DNA of 64,000 bases from Diatrype stigma. Its lineage: Eukaryota > Ascomycota > Sordariomycetes > Xylariales > Diatrypaceae. The notes under the pieces are model-generated. The model did no database searches and was not told where the DNA came from. It was given only the letters and a program-made list of their open reading frames with translations. Made by a program: the position numbers and the translations under genes. The stretch spans positions 310,001 through 374,000 of the forward strand of contig JAKJXP020000015.1 in NCBI GenBank assembly GCA_022225965.2. The letters run 5' to 3'. Shown here in pieces: positions 36,369 to 47,447 of the stretch. Positions within the stretch are counted from its first letter, which is position 1; each line of letters starts with the position of its first letter.

Positions 36369-36965
36369 CTACCAAACATTCCAAGTAGCAGGGATTCCTG
36401 AGCCCGAAGGGCTAGCGCATGGCCAATAGCCCTCTGTGAATAGCATACCGTCCCCCTTCACGTAGTTTTCGAGGACCAAAGTCAGAATGTCTGCCACATC
36501 CTTGTTGCCAACCCAGAGGCCATCCCCGGGAGCAAGGGGGTCTAGTCCCACAGACACCACGCAGGTGTTGTGACCAATGAGGCCAGTATAGTAGTCAAAC
36601 AAAAACGCCTCAGGGCCAAGAAGGAAAGCACCCTCGGTCTCCAGCATGTAGTCTCGCAAAGTGGTGCAATCTTCTACCGTCCCGATACCAATGTAGTCGT
36701 CCTCGCGTGCAGCTCCTTGGGACAAGTCGCACCAAGACGTCGTCTGCTCGCTGGGAGTCCAACTGTTATCAAGACCAGACCAGCCTGGGATAGGAGACAC
36801 GCAGCACGGGGTACTCTGACGGTAGACGGTACCAGAGCGGCCATCTCGCAAGGTGAACTCGGAAGGGACGAGTTTCTCGAAGTGTGCGCTTTGGGGGTCG
36901 GTGAAAATGCGCATGGCTTGGGCCATGGCGAACACGCCACAGAGGGTAGCTGATTGGAGCTTCAT
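36369..36965 (-). CDS. secreted Hce2/Ecp2-like effector-type protein
   Basis: An intronless gene for a 198-residue protein with a probable N-terminal signal peptide (MKLQSATLCGVFAMAQA). Six Cys follow the signal (54, 55, 79, 100, 135, 183). The second half fits the Hce2 pattern (homologues of the Cladosporium Ecp2 effector): a VEDCTTLRDYM helix, a central GHNTCVVSVG strand, then VGNKDVADILTLVLENYV and a closing GYWPC. Hce2 proteins are small secreted fungal proteins, some of which act on plant or microbial cells; the molecular role is not established for most. The match is by motif spacing only, so the family call is moderate. The gene stands alone in a gene-poor tract and has its own TATA-like element. 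No break is visible. Confidence 0.72.
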   Translation of the reverse strand: MKLQSATLCGVFAMAQAMRIFTDPQSAHFEKLVPSEFTLRDGRSGTVYRQSTPCCVSPIPGWSGLDNSWTPSEQTTSWCDLSQGAAREDDYIGIGTVEDCTTLRDYMLETEGAFLLGPEAFLFDYYTGLIGHNTCVVSVGLDPLAPGDGLWVGNKDVADILTLVLENYVKGDGMLFTEGYWPCASPSGSGIPATWNVW

Positions 36966-39136
36966 GGTAATGTTTGAGGCAGGGGTACTCTGAATTATAG
37001 GAACTGTATAACCAGATTGACTTGCGTCCTATTCTCGAGGTTGTGATGTTAAATGACTATGGCGACGATATACACTCCTGTCGTGTGGCCGCCTTTATAA
37101 GTACGCGGGCGCATTCAGACTTATCTCATGGACCTTGCTATCATGGTGTTCTCGAACAAACGACCTCCAAAAAACCATGACTATAGCAGACCTATATAAG
37201 TTCTTGTAATACAACACGATGCGTGTCTCATCACCGGTAGATAACCATGGGCGTTGAAAAGACACCTGGACTTCCCGATGCGTGCTGCGTTATCTCCCTG
37301 CTAACTATTCTGATACGACATGAGAGTTGTATCTCATGTTCTCATAATGAAACGAAGTGTCTAGATTCGCGCAGTATGCTCTTCGATTGGAAGGTGTTAC
37401 TCGGTAGAATCGGAACTCGTGACGTGCATAATGACTTGGCGCCATACGTTCCCTTTACCTTAGTAGATAAGAAGCCTTACTCTTACCATCTTGCAAAGCA
37501 ACTATAATGCCGGCACAGAGGCCAAGGAAATGATATCAAGAGGTAACAGTACCACGAAGCCCACGACAAACAGCTGCATCTACCTACGACCTCGATCTGC
37601 ATCGTATGTTTTTCTAAATCACATATGGATAGAGCTCGGGAATGAAGGGACGAACATCAGTATAGGAGTTGTCAGCGATACGAAACACCCGCATGATTGT
37701 AGAGATAAGCATATATACTTTGATACTGGTGGTATTTTGGCACCGACTGATCGAGCGGGGATTTGATTCATGATGGCAACACTTTTCGAGCATGAGGTGA
37801 TTGTAACTATGTCTCATGGTCATGATTGCTTCGCGCTCATGTAGATCACATCACTCTGCATCATGCAAGCAAGGCGGAACTTGACTGGTCTAGAGTAGTG
37901 ACCTCTCCCAGGAGTAACAATGAACATGGCATGTGGATTCGTATATGTAATAATATGCGAAATATAGAGGGGTACAGGAACTTTGATGCTAACAAAAGAC
38001 TCTCGTTCAAGATGTAAAATAGGCTAGCTGTAGGATAAGAAATAATCGCAGCGTGGTTACCACTACGCTATATGTGACATCAATATCCTCCCGCGTGAGT
38101 TCCTCATCTCAGATAAGTTTATCATTACTCTACCAATAGATGGTACATTGAAAATGATCTTGTAGATGGTATGGGGGATATCCTATGGAGTGACCGTTGC
38201 TAGATTCTGCTTGATTTAGAAAGTAGGGCTCTTGGAGATGTCTATATATAGGAAGGAGCACCGAACGAAGTTTACTTCCGGTGGGTGACTCTCATCTCTT
38301 ACCACAATGAGAGCCCCTTGGATATGACAACTCAAATAATAACAGGAAAGACAAAGTCTTCTAAATAGTATCCTTAGGAAATTAGTTCAATTATTCTTGC
38401 TTCACGACGGTGGGCTGTCAAGAAGACTAATCAAACTCCACCGAGGTTTGCACGGAGCTTGTACCTGCATCATGTGCTTTGTGCCCGGAGTGATAAGACA
38501 GCTGCTAGGTAGGGGGAGGGAAGGAATAAAATAATTCTCCAGCCTATGGAAGCTAGGTATAAGGGGAGGAAGTGGCTCTGATATGGCCATATGAGCCCCT
38601 CACTAGTGTATACAGTGGGATCCTATAGACCCCTTATGACCCCCTCGTATATTGGTCCTTGACAACCTGGTATACCTATCTCGACTGATGATACGTGTGG
38701 AGCCGAAGGTGCCGGAAAATACGGCTATGTGTGTCCTGAAGATGGTGATACATGCTGTCCTAGCGCGTGAGTTTCCCCAGTCATACAGATGTGGGACGCA
38801 AAGTCGTTACTCTAATATCATGATGGTGGTATAGGGGCTACTGCTGCGATACGACAGACCACTGCCCTACTAATATAACGGCTGCCAGGCAGATTTTGGA
38901 ACCTGTTCCAAGGAGCCATACCTGTCCAAGATCGTTATACAGTGGATCTTGACAGCAAAAAAGGGGATCCTATTGAGTGGAGTAGCAGGGGAAAACCTAT
39001 TAGGACATGTGTAAGGTTTTGAAAAAAAGGCTAGCTATTTCCAGCCCAGCTAGACTACTTGAAAGCATTGTTCTTATTTAGGGACTATCCTGTTGTTAGC
39101 ATCAATATAGCAGCTTTTATATTCTGCGTGGCATCC
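36966..39136. other. gene-free stretch
   Basis: No supported gene. It contains GACTTGGCGCCA at 37433-37444, sharing its core with two palindromes elsewhere in the window. Base composition is AT-leaning and the frames are short. Confidence 0.5.
37091..37099 (-). promoter_or_regulatory. putative TATA box of the Hce2 gene
   Basis: The minus strand reads TATAAAGGC about 130 bases upstream of the ATG at 36965. Supported by sequence and spacing only. Confidence 0.5.
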
Positions 39137-40822
39137 TCAAGCTTTCCCAGTGGGTTCCAGATGGCGCTCGAGTTGGTTCACTTCAGCCGAATCCTCAATG
39201 TCGCCCTTCTGGCCCATCGCGTCCTCGCCCGACATCTGATTTTCATCGACTTCGATGACGCGATCGCCGAAGGCGGCCGCAATCTCCTCGAGCGTCTTCC
39301 GCCTCGTTTCCGGGAAGTGGAAGTAGCCGATGACGAGGAAGAAGGCCGTGCAGCCGACGAAGACGTAGTAGTAGTTCTCGCGGATGTTGGCGAACGCGCT
39401 CGGCCCGGCCTCGGTGATGGCGACGTTGACGATGAAGTGCGACGCCGCCGCGAGGCCCATGACGCTGCTGCGGATCCCGACCGGGAGCACCTCGGCCCCG
39501 TAGAGCCAGGTCGTGCTGTTCATCATCGAGTAGTAGAAGGCGACGAACAGGTAGATGCCCAAGATGGCAAAGCCCTTGCCGACCGTGCTGTCTGAGTCTT
39601 GGAAGAAGCGCTGCATCACGGCTGCATAGATCTCGATGAGGATGATGGCCGACAGGCCAGCGAGCATCATCTTGCGCCGGCCCCACTGGTCTAATAGGTA
39701 TTTCACCGCGAGTGCGTTCGACACAAAGGCAACCGTGCCGTAGACTGCTGTAAGGGCTAGTATAGTGTGTTGCTCGATGCCCAAGCCCTGGTAGAGAATC
39801 GTCTGATAATACTGGATAACATTCACACCGGTAAGACTAGTCACTACGAAATAGTCAGTACTCGCACTTGGCAGGAGACTTGCTGACAGAGAACATGATT
39901 ATAAGCTCACATGTCTGGACGGCGATCGATACTAGTGCACGCCGTCGATATAGCCTGAACGTCTCCCGAATCGATTTCACTTCCCGAGACATCTCATACT
40001 CGATCTGGGCTTGCATCAGGGCAAATTCCCTCGTCATGTCCGGTGCTTGCAGGTCGCGTCGGATCTTTGTGAACGCCGCGCGTGCTTGAGCCACCTTGCC
40101 GCTGCGGATCAACTGTCGCGGCGAGTTCGGCATAAACGTCGAAAGACCGATGAACATGATAACGCCCCACGGGACCTGGATGCCCAGGGGCAACCGCCAC
40201 TGGACCTGCCCGTACGGAGCATAGCCGCAAGCGAACCCGACCCAATTCGACATCATTGTGCCGAAAGAGATCCCGCATCCGGAGATACCACCGATCAGTC
40301 CTCGGCTTTCAGGGGCGGATATCTCGCTGAGGTAGATAGGCACAGTGGCAACCATGCCGCCCACTGCGATGCCTGCCAGCGCTCGGCCCGCGAGGAACAT
40401 CCCGATGTTGATGGCCGCAGTTTGCACAACCGTACCGATTGTGACTATAACGCACATAAGCTGCATGAATCGAATACGTCCGAGTCGATCGCCGGCGAAG
40501 GTCTGAAAGAGGGCGCCCACGGCCTCGCCGGCGATATAAACCGCTACGACCGCCCCGGTCAGGCCCTTTGACGGGCTGTGCATATAATCTATCCAACTCG
40601 AATGGGCGATTGCTGCGATATGGTCAGCCCCTTTCGTTCTTCACGTTCCGCGCGGTACTACGAACTTGTCGTTGCGATGCCAGTGTCGAAGCCCTGACAA
40701 ACACGAGTAAGTAGCTGAGCCAAGCGCACTGGGAATGAGAAGACTGATTAATCAAGACATACGAAAAGAAAGGTTCCGATGGCCGCAAAGAGGGCTATTG
40801 CGATATTATACCACCGCGCCAT
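39137..40822 (-). CDS. MFS sugar porter
   Basis: A proton-coupled sugar transporter of the fungal sugar porter family. Exons 40822-40763, 40693-40666, 40612-39911 and 39843-39137 give 498 residues. The second exon is only 28 nt (GFDTGIATT) and its donor is GTTCGT; the join restores the start of the first transmembrane hairpin. Family marks include GDRLGRIR in the first cytoplasmic loop, PIYLSEISAPESRG after helix four, LTSLTGVNVIQYYQ in helix seven, DQWGRRK, and PETRRKTLEEI after helix twelve. Twelve hydrophobic segments are present with a central hydrophilic loop. The C-terminus is acidic and cytosolic. Neither the specific sugar nor its regulation can be read from sequence; a TATA-like element lies about 100 bases upstream. 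Confidence 0.92.
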
Positions 40823-40920
40823 GATGATACCTCCACCCTAGAGGCGAGATAACAAAGACAACGTCACAGTCCAATTAGTAGTTGATGGTGACCTAGTTCT
40901 CCCGACTAGATGTCTAATAC

Positions 40921-40930
40921 ATATATAAGA
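40921..40930 (-). promoter_or_regulatory. putative TATA box of the sugar porter gene
   Basis: The minus strand reads TCTTATATAT about 100 bases upstream of the ATG at 40822. Assignment is by position only. Confidence 0.35.
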
Positions 40931-41320
40931 GCTGCCACTTGTCTTCCATCGATCGAGGAGGAGAAAGTCCAAGGATGAACTGGAGCTCCTCGAACTACTA
41001 AATTATAAATGTTGTCTAACTAGGTACCCTGTCGTACGTGCGGCACGACTTTCGGTCTTCGCGGGGAAGATAGCCGAGGCATCTATGATGTCGCCGCATC
41101 ACATCCAAACCCCTGCTGTTCTGTAAGAGGGTCGCACACTCTATACAGTGGAACCGTCGCTTGTATATAGAACCTTACCTTTATATAGTCAAGAAGTAGC
41201 CTGAGATTCGCTAGGAACCCAATCTTCCTACCATGAAACAGGTCTGATCACTCTGAAATATTTTCGGAGTACCTACGACACAGCTGCCCCCCAGCCAACG
41301 CGGTCTATGTATTTGCTCTC

Positions 41321-41366
41321 GTGACTTGGTATACTTGCGTGACTTGGTATACTTGCGTGACTAGGT
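41321..41366. repeat. 18-bp tandem repeat
   Basis: The unit GTGACTTGGTATACTTGC occurs twice in perfect tandem and starts a third time (GTGACTAGG). Confidence 0.85.
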
Positions 41367-43066
41367 CTCCTGCCCACTAACTTAGATTCGGGTAGATTAG
41401 TAGATGGACCTTGGGGTAAATGGAGGAAACTTGGGGTTATATGGGGGTAAAACTGGGTCAACAGGGGGTCTGTGCAGCAGATCATGTTGTGCCATTCCCC
41501 CGACCGCTGGTTCTTCGAACGATATAGCCGACGATTAGCTCCAGGATATCCAATCCCGTCGTGCCTGAATGATCGCGGGGAAATCGTATAAAGATCCACG
41601 TTCCCAAACTCAGTGGCCGGCAAAAGTAGACATGACCAACATCTCGGTAGGGGGGAGACGCTGGTTATCAACAAGAGTCCCGTGATGCTAGTTAGCTGCT
41701 AGCATATTGGGAATGCAGTCTCAAGGATCGCTCTCCGGCATAGGTGAAGTGGAGACTGATGATAAAAGTATATCCGGATTGTGCATGGTGTTCGGGGACT
41801 TTAAAAGAAAGCAACCTTTGTTGATCCTTCCGTTAGGCCGCCGAATGTTATTGAGCTGGCTATCATCAGCTTCTTGAATATTTTCAATGACATGTCTGCG
41901 AAATCTGTAACATGGAACGGATATATAGCGTGTTCCTGTTGGACTGTGAAGACGTCAGTTCAGTCCGCCGCCTATGGAAGACGGCCAAAAGTATCAAGAC
42001 ACACAAGTCGGCTATATGCAGCATTGAAGCATATGAATAACCTCATCACCGTTGACTATGTGCATCGGATTTCTTTGAGGTTGGTAGCGACATTCGCACT
42101 TCACATATGAATCTGCGTACTGCGGAGAGGGAAAGGGGGTCACGGTGAAGTGAAGTGAAGGGAAGCTGGATAGACCGAAGGGTTATTCAGCCTTTCCAAA
42201 TGGGAGGAAGTCAAGGAGTTATCGACTCAAATCCCCGAAGACTTCAGACGACAGTTTCCCAGATCCCTTGATTGAACCCCTCACTGAGGGCAATTAACAA
42301 CATCAGGCAACAGCAGCAACGTTACTTGTAAACAGCAGCTTCCCGAATCAAATCGCGAAACCGGGGTCGGCGATTTTATCATCGATGCCAAGCAGAAGGG
42401 GAGACGCCAAGAGTGCGATGCCAAGAGGCGGCCAAGAGTAAGACGTATAACATAGCCCCGTTATCTGCCACACTCTGCATCCTACGGGCAGCAGTACCGC
42501 CGAGGTCGCTTACTTCCTTAACTTTGCCCGGATGAAAGCGTTGAGGCTGAATGTCAGTTGGCCCAGCGTTACCTATGCTGTGTTTCATATACCTTTCTGA
42601 TGTTACGCCATTACGCTGTGCAACCATTACTTTATATCTCTAATTTGGACCTTTGGCATATAGCATATTTGGAGTGATAGGAGTGAAATCTACAGGAGTC
42701 CCTTCAAGAACGAACATGCATGCAACATAAATCAACGTGATATGAAGTAGGCAACACAACAGATAGTGGTTTCGTGGCCCATAGTTTCATGATAAAATAC
42801 ACGAAGTCCATTGACTCTTTCTGGCGCCTATCCACAACTATTAACAATTGCGCTATGAGGTTTTCCAGCTTCCTAAATTCGAATAAATATTGTCTCTCCG
42901 CTCGAGTATGTGATACACCGACTGGGCATGCCGTCATTCCGGGTAAGTGTTGATATTGCTATTATGTGCTCAATATTCCTTGTCCGACATATGACCATAA
43001 CACCAACAAATAGGAAGGCATGTAAGCTAGTGGTTTCCGGGACGACTTGGCAAAAGGGGGGATACG

Positions 43067-43418
43067 ATGCCTCGGTTAGAGGAGGTCATCGCAGACCTCG
43101 ACGTCTCTACTGAGTGAGTGGTTGCCAAGCCGGCAGCGAAGCTTGACTTCCTGGGCACGACTAAGGCTGCAGCCATGGCATGCAAAATGACATCTCGTGC
43201 CCAGGCGGAGGAGTCTGTATTGCTTGACCGAAACGACACGAGGCCATCCTCATGAACTGCTGGCATCGTCTGGAAGATGCTGCATCTATTAGTCTAGAGA
43301 AACTAGACGGTGTGGACGATGTGGCCGACATCGCGCCAGTATTATCAGCTGTTCTCACGTATTACTTGCTGCATTGGGTCATCGCACCGACGCTGTACAT
43401 CGACCACGATGCTGGATA
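43067..43418 (+). pseudogene. decayed coding segment, unknown family
   Basis: A plus-strand frame starts ATG at 43067 (MPRLEEVIADLDVSTE), meets an in-frame TGA and continues as protein-like sequence rich in Ala, Lys and Glu (AKLDFLGTTKAAAMACK, then SRAQAEESVLLDRNDT). About 60 codons after the TGA the reading shifts to another frame (EAILMNCWHRLEDAASISLE, then DDVADIAPVLSAVLTYYLLHW), ending at a TAA. The amphipathic, low-stop character on both sides of the shift suggests a former exon broken by one nonsense change and one frameshift. A possible intron (GTAAGT...AATAG) lies upstream at about 42942-43014. I do not recognise the family, and chance is a real alternative. Confidence 0.3.
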
Positions 43419-44364
43419 AGGATGTTTGTTTGCTCACTTGGGGGCCTAGTCTAACTAGAATGCAAGTAACAAATAGCGGGACGGACGGGTAATGTCGATC
43501 CCTGTGGAGACTCTAGATGGCATATAGTCGATTGCGAAAGGCCTACGGAGCCTGCAGAAGACTATAGATTCCTAAGAGGTCGTGGAACACAAAGAGCCAA
43601 GACAGCCTGACAACGCAAGGGCCAAATAACACGAGCATGCTGTTCTCTCTAAGGAAGGACACAAGAAATCCGAGGAATATCACTTCCTAAATGCTCGATA
43701 CGGCCCGACCAACTAGGTGCTTGAAACGCGCGCAGCTGATGGTTGTTCCGCCAATCCCGCGCTCCCAGCAGTGTAGAATCTAAGAGGATGAAATCGGATG
43801 GGGCCGGAGAAAAGAGCCGCGCAGGGTCCATGATCGAGAGGATGTACTTGCGAGGGGCCTGAATACCAGGGTGTATGGATGTTGTGTTGTGCATAGGAAG
43901 CTTAGGAGCATACAGGAATAGCAGTTGTCCACTGCTAAATATGTCCACTGCTAAGTACTAGGTATGTAGGTATGTATGCACTCAGGATACGGCCGATACT
44001 TATGCTTACTTCGTACATCGACCAGCCCTCTACTGGCCCACGAGCCCCCCCTAGCCCCCCTTATGCGCCGTTGTGGAGTTTGTGGGGTAGCGCCAAGTTC
44101 CCGCCAAGTCCCGGCGCGAGGGGTCGTTCTCGAAATATTCCCAGTCGAACAGGACTTATAACTGGGTAATATTAGTAGCATTTGCTAAATTCACCGAGGT
44201 GCATTAGTCGGTTGGGCGTTGCTATGTACCTAGGTAACTTCGCGCCCTGTGGTGTTGCCCAGTTGCATATTTCCGTCGCAGTCTATACGGGTTTCCTGCT
44301 TCGGCAAAGTCAGGGAGTCGGGATGAGAGCTACAGAGCTACAGCTAGGCTCTAGTAGTTACTGG

Positions 44365-44436
44365 GTAGGCTCTAGTCTCTAGGCAGGCTCTAGGCAGGCT
44401 CTAGGTAGGCTCTAGGTAGGCTCTAGGTAGGCTCTG
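44365..44436. repeat. 11-bp tandem repeat AGGCTCTAGGY
   Basis: About six adjacent copies of AGGCTCTAGGC/AGGCTCTAGGT, preceded by two diverged copies near 44345 and 44367. Confidence 0.85.
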
Positions 44437-46036
44437 GATACGCTTCTAGGCTATAAAACTAGAGCCTGATAACCCGACCCGCAGTTTTAACTTAGCTGCC
44501 TTCGAGGATGCGATTATCATTTAGGCCTTTTACGTCAAACCGCCTTCCGTAGAGAGCAACGCAGTCCGGTCTTCATCTACTGAGTCGTTAACCGCAAGAA
44601 GAGGTGATCGTCACTTTATACTCTATCATGCTATCGGATGAGGCCTTGTCAGAACTTAGTTTGCAGTCTTTCTAGTGGACCCCCGACATTAAGAGATCAT
44701 TAAGAGATAAGTGGGAAGTGGGAGAGGGAGGAGAGTGCCGAACGGCGCAGGCGGTGGGGCTTGGGCAAGTGAGCAACGGTTGGTGTCAACAGCGCAGCGC
44801 GGCAGCACGACAGGAGAGCAGCACAGCAGCAGAAGCAAGGACAGGCAGTCACATGCATCTAATCTATGACCAGTCCCTTCGTCCGCGCTTCCGACACGTT
44901 CTGTACATTCCGCACACTTTGAACCTGAACATTCAGCACGCTCATGGGAATTCCCATCAAATGAGCCTGTACGAATACATAATATATGATAATATGACCA
45001 ACTACTAGTCATATTCCGCGGCCCAATCGAACAGCTCCCACTGCCAGCCAGCCCTTGCCAGCGTATAGCGCCGCCTCCTTGGGGGCTTAATGTATTGCAG
45101 ACCAGGGGATCTACCAGGGGTCTTCTATGTCGCAATAATCGAGCAATCAGAAGCCGTCGTGGACAAGCGGCAGATAGACAGAGCCTGAAAGAGCCTGTCA
45201 GACTTCCAGTGGGTCCGCCGCATTCAAGCCTTTCCACACTGAGGCGTTGATAAGGGAACATTACCCGATATGGAAGGCCGCCTAGTCGGCATCATGGGCA
45301 TCATGGGGACGGCGCTGTGGGTTGACGTCGATCCCGCTTGGCAACCAAAGTGCCCAAGTCTCCCCCGGCTGCCCATTGGCCCTGCCGAAAGTCTAGCAAC
45401 TGATCCCGCTCATTTCGGGACGCCTCACGAGACTTGACTTGTTCGAAACCACCACACGACAGCACCTTCGCCGCCGCCGTCTGCCCAGTTCATAGGACCG
45501 CGACATATGCGGCCACCACGGGCTATGGCTGCCCGTCCTCTGCCTACCAACACGAGGGCTGGTCCCAGACAAGCATGGGATAGGGGTCCCGTTGAGCCTT
45601 GGCTACCATTGCCAGACGAGCAAAAAGTACCCCTCCGACCAAGCGGGGCAGCAGCCCCATGGCGTGTGGTTGCAATGAGATCGGCACTTGAAGATGCAGG
45701 TACCAGGGTCTTGTGAATGCAAGCGTGTGCTTGGAGAGATTGATGTTAGCTGGCGCAGCAGAGATCCCGCGAGATCCCTTGCGCCACCAGGAGCCAGAAG
45801 CCCCAGACGTAGTCTATGTATGCCCTTACCTGAAGTCTCGAAGCTCATGCCGATGACTAGCCCGTGTGCTCCTTACCTAGCTGGTATGCTTGTTTAATGC
45901 CTGCCCGATAGGGGCACATGCGGGTGACTGGCGATCGGCGCACTGCTGGAGCTAGTAACGTTGAGCTTGACGTGCTCTGATCGTTCAAGGATTCAAGATG
46001 ATCAGCCAGAACCCCCTCGACTGCCGGATCGCAAAG

Positions 46037-46046
46037 GATAAATAGG
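46037..46046 (+). promoter_or_regulatory. putative TATA-like element of the subtilase gene
   Basis: GGATAAATAG lies about 155 bases before the ATG and is followed by a pyrimidine-rich stretch (about 46070-46105) of the type found at fungal transcription start sites. Confidence 0.35.
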
Positions 46047-46198
46047 CCGTCACTTTCCCATCGTTGGCCAACATTTCCCTTCCTCTCCATCCCCATCTTC
46101 ACCATCAGTCAAGAAGCCCATCGTTTCCAGTCCATCCACAGTCCCAGTCCAGGTCAAATCCACCCTCTTTCATACCCCATCTAAGAACAATATTCAAG

Positions 46199-47447
46199 AT
46201 GCGTTCCGCTACTCTTCTCGCTCTCCTGCCTCTGGCTATGGCCGCTCCCTCCGCCCTCAGGCGTGACAGCCCGGCTCCCCTCGTCAAGCCCCGCGGCGCC
46301 GACGTCGTCCAGGGCAAATACATTGTCAAGTTCAAGAAGGACATCGTCAGCACCTCCTCGATCGATAGCCTGATCGAGAGCACCGTCGCCACCATCGCCG
46401 CCGACGCCGACTACGTCTACAAGAGCAAGTTCGCCGGCTTCGCCTCCAGCTTGACTGATGCCGAGGTCGAGGCGCTCCAGAACGACCCCAACGTCGAGTA
46501 CATCGAGCAGGATGCCATCATCAAGGCCTACGTCACCCAGGAGGACGCCACCTGGGGCATCGCCCGCCTCTCCAGCCAGAAGCCCGGCGGCACGACCTAC
46601 ACCTACGACGAGAGCGCCGGCGAGGGCACCTGCGCCTACGTCGTCGACACCGGCATCGACGTCGACCACGAGGAGTTCGAGGGCCGCGCCACCTGGCTCA
46701 AGAACTTCGCTGACAAGGACAACACCGACGGCCAGGGCCACGGCACCCACGTCTCGGGAACCATCGGGTCCAAGACCTACGGTGTCGCCAAGAAGACCCA
46801 GCTCTTTGCCGTCAAGGTCCTCGACGCCAGCGGATCCGGCACCACCTCCGGCGTCGTCGCCGGCATGGACTTCGTTACCTCCGACTTCCCCAGCCAGGAC
46901 TGCCCTAAGGGCGCCGTCGTGAACATGTCCCTCGGTGGCAGCGCCTCCGACTCCATCAACGAGGCCGCCGAGAACATTGTCTCCGCCGGCATCTTCCTCG
47001 CCGTCGCCGCCGGTAACGAGGGCACCGACGCCTCCAGCTCTTCTCCCGCCTCGGCGCCGTCTGCCTGCACGGTTGGTGCCACCGAGGACGACGACAGCCT
47101 CGCGAGTTACTCCAACTTCGGCTCCGTCGTCGACATCCTCGCCCCTGGCACTGATGTTACCTCCACCTGGCCCGGTGGTGACACCGTAAGTCTTTTTATC
47201 CCTCCGAGTACTATTCTAGATCTGTTCCACCAACTAACCCACTCCGTAGAACACCATCTCTGGTACCTCCATGGCCAGCCCTCACATCGCTGGTCTCGCT
47301 GCCTACCTCCTAGGCCTGGGCGGCGACGCCCCGACTGAGCCCGTCGAGCTTTGCTCGTACATTGCCAAGACTGGCCTGTCCGACGTCGTCACCGGCGTCC
47401 CCAAGGACACCATCAACTCCCTCGCCAACAACGGTGCCTCGGCCTAG
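46199..47447 (+). CDS. secreted subtilisin-like protease, proteinase K family
   Basis: A 394-residue preproprotease in exons 46199-47185 and 47250-47447. It has a signal peptide (MRSATLLALLPLAMAAP) and a propeptide with the Inhibitor_I9 pattern (GKYIVKFKKDI, then NVEYIEQDA). The mature S8A domain starts near AYVTQEDATWGIARLS. The triad is complete: Asp150 in VVDTGID, His181 in GHGTHVSGTIG and Ser336 in SGTSMASPHIAG; the intron sits just before the serine block. Oxyanion-type Asn lies in AAGNEG. Such alkaline proteases supply nitrogen by degrading external protein and are often secreted by plant-, insect- or nematode-associated fungi. Length and domains are normal for the family. Confidence 0.95.

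Larger units (their letters stand above)
40823..46198. other. 5.4-kb gene-poor stretch with repeats and one decayed coding segment
   Basis: No intact gene is supported. It contains tandem repeats at 41321-41366 and 44365-44436, a TACCTAGGTA palindrome (44227-44236) and a broken coding-like segment (43067-43418). The last few hundred bases form the promoter of the subtilase gene. Confidence 0.5.

Noticed and set aside
41273..41674. 133-codon minus-strand ORF with SHASIPSHASIPSH
   Set aside because: The peptide repeat is simply the 18-bp tandem DNA repeat read in frame; no other coding sign.
44689..45261. 190-codon minus-strand ORF
   Set aside because: Leu/Cys/Pro-rich run with no family signature or sensible domain order; most likely chance.
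45507..45716. Short plus-strand ORF starting MRPPRAMAARPL
   Set aside because: Pro/Arg-rich, short, no homology recognised and no clear splice partner before the subtilase promoter.
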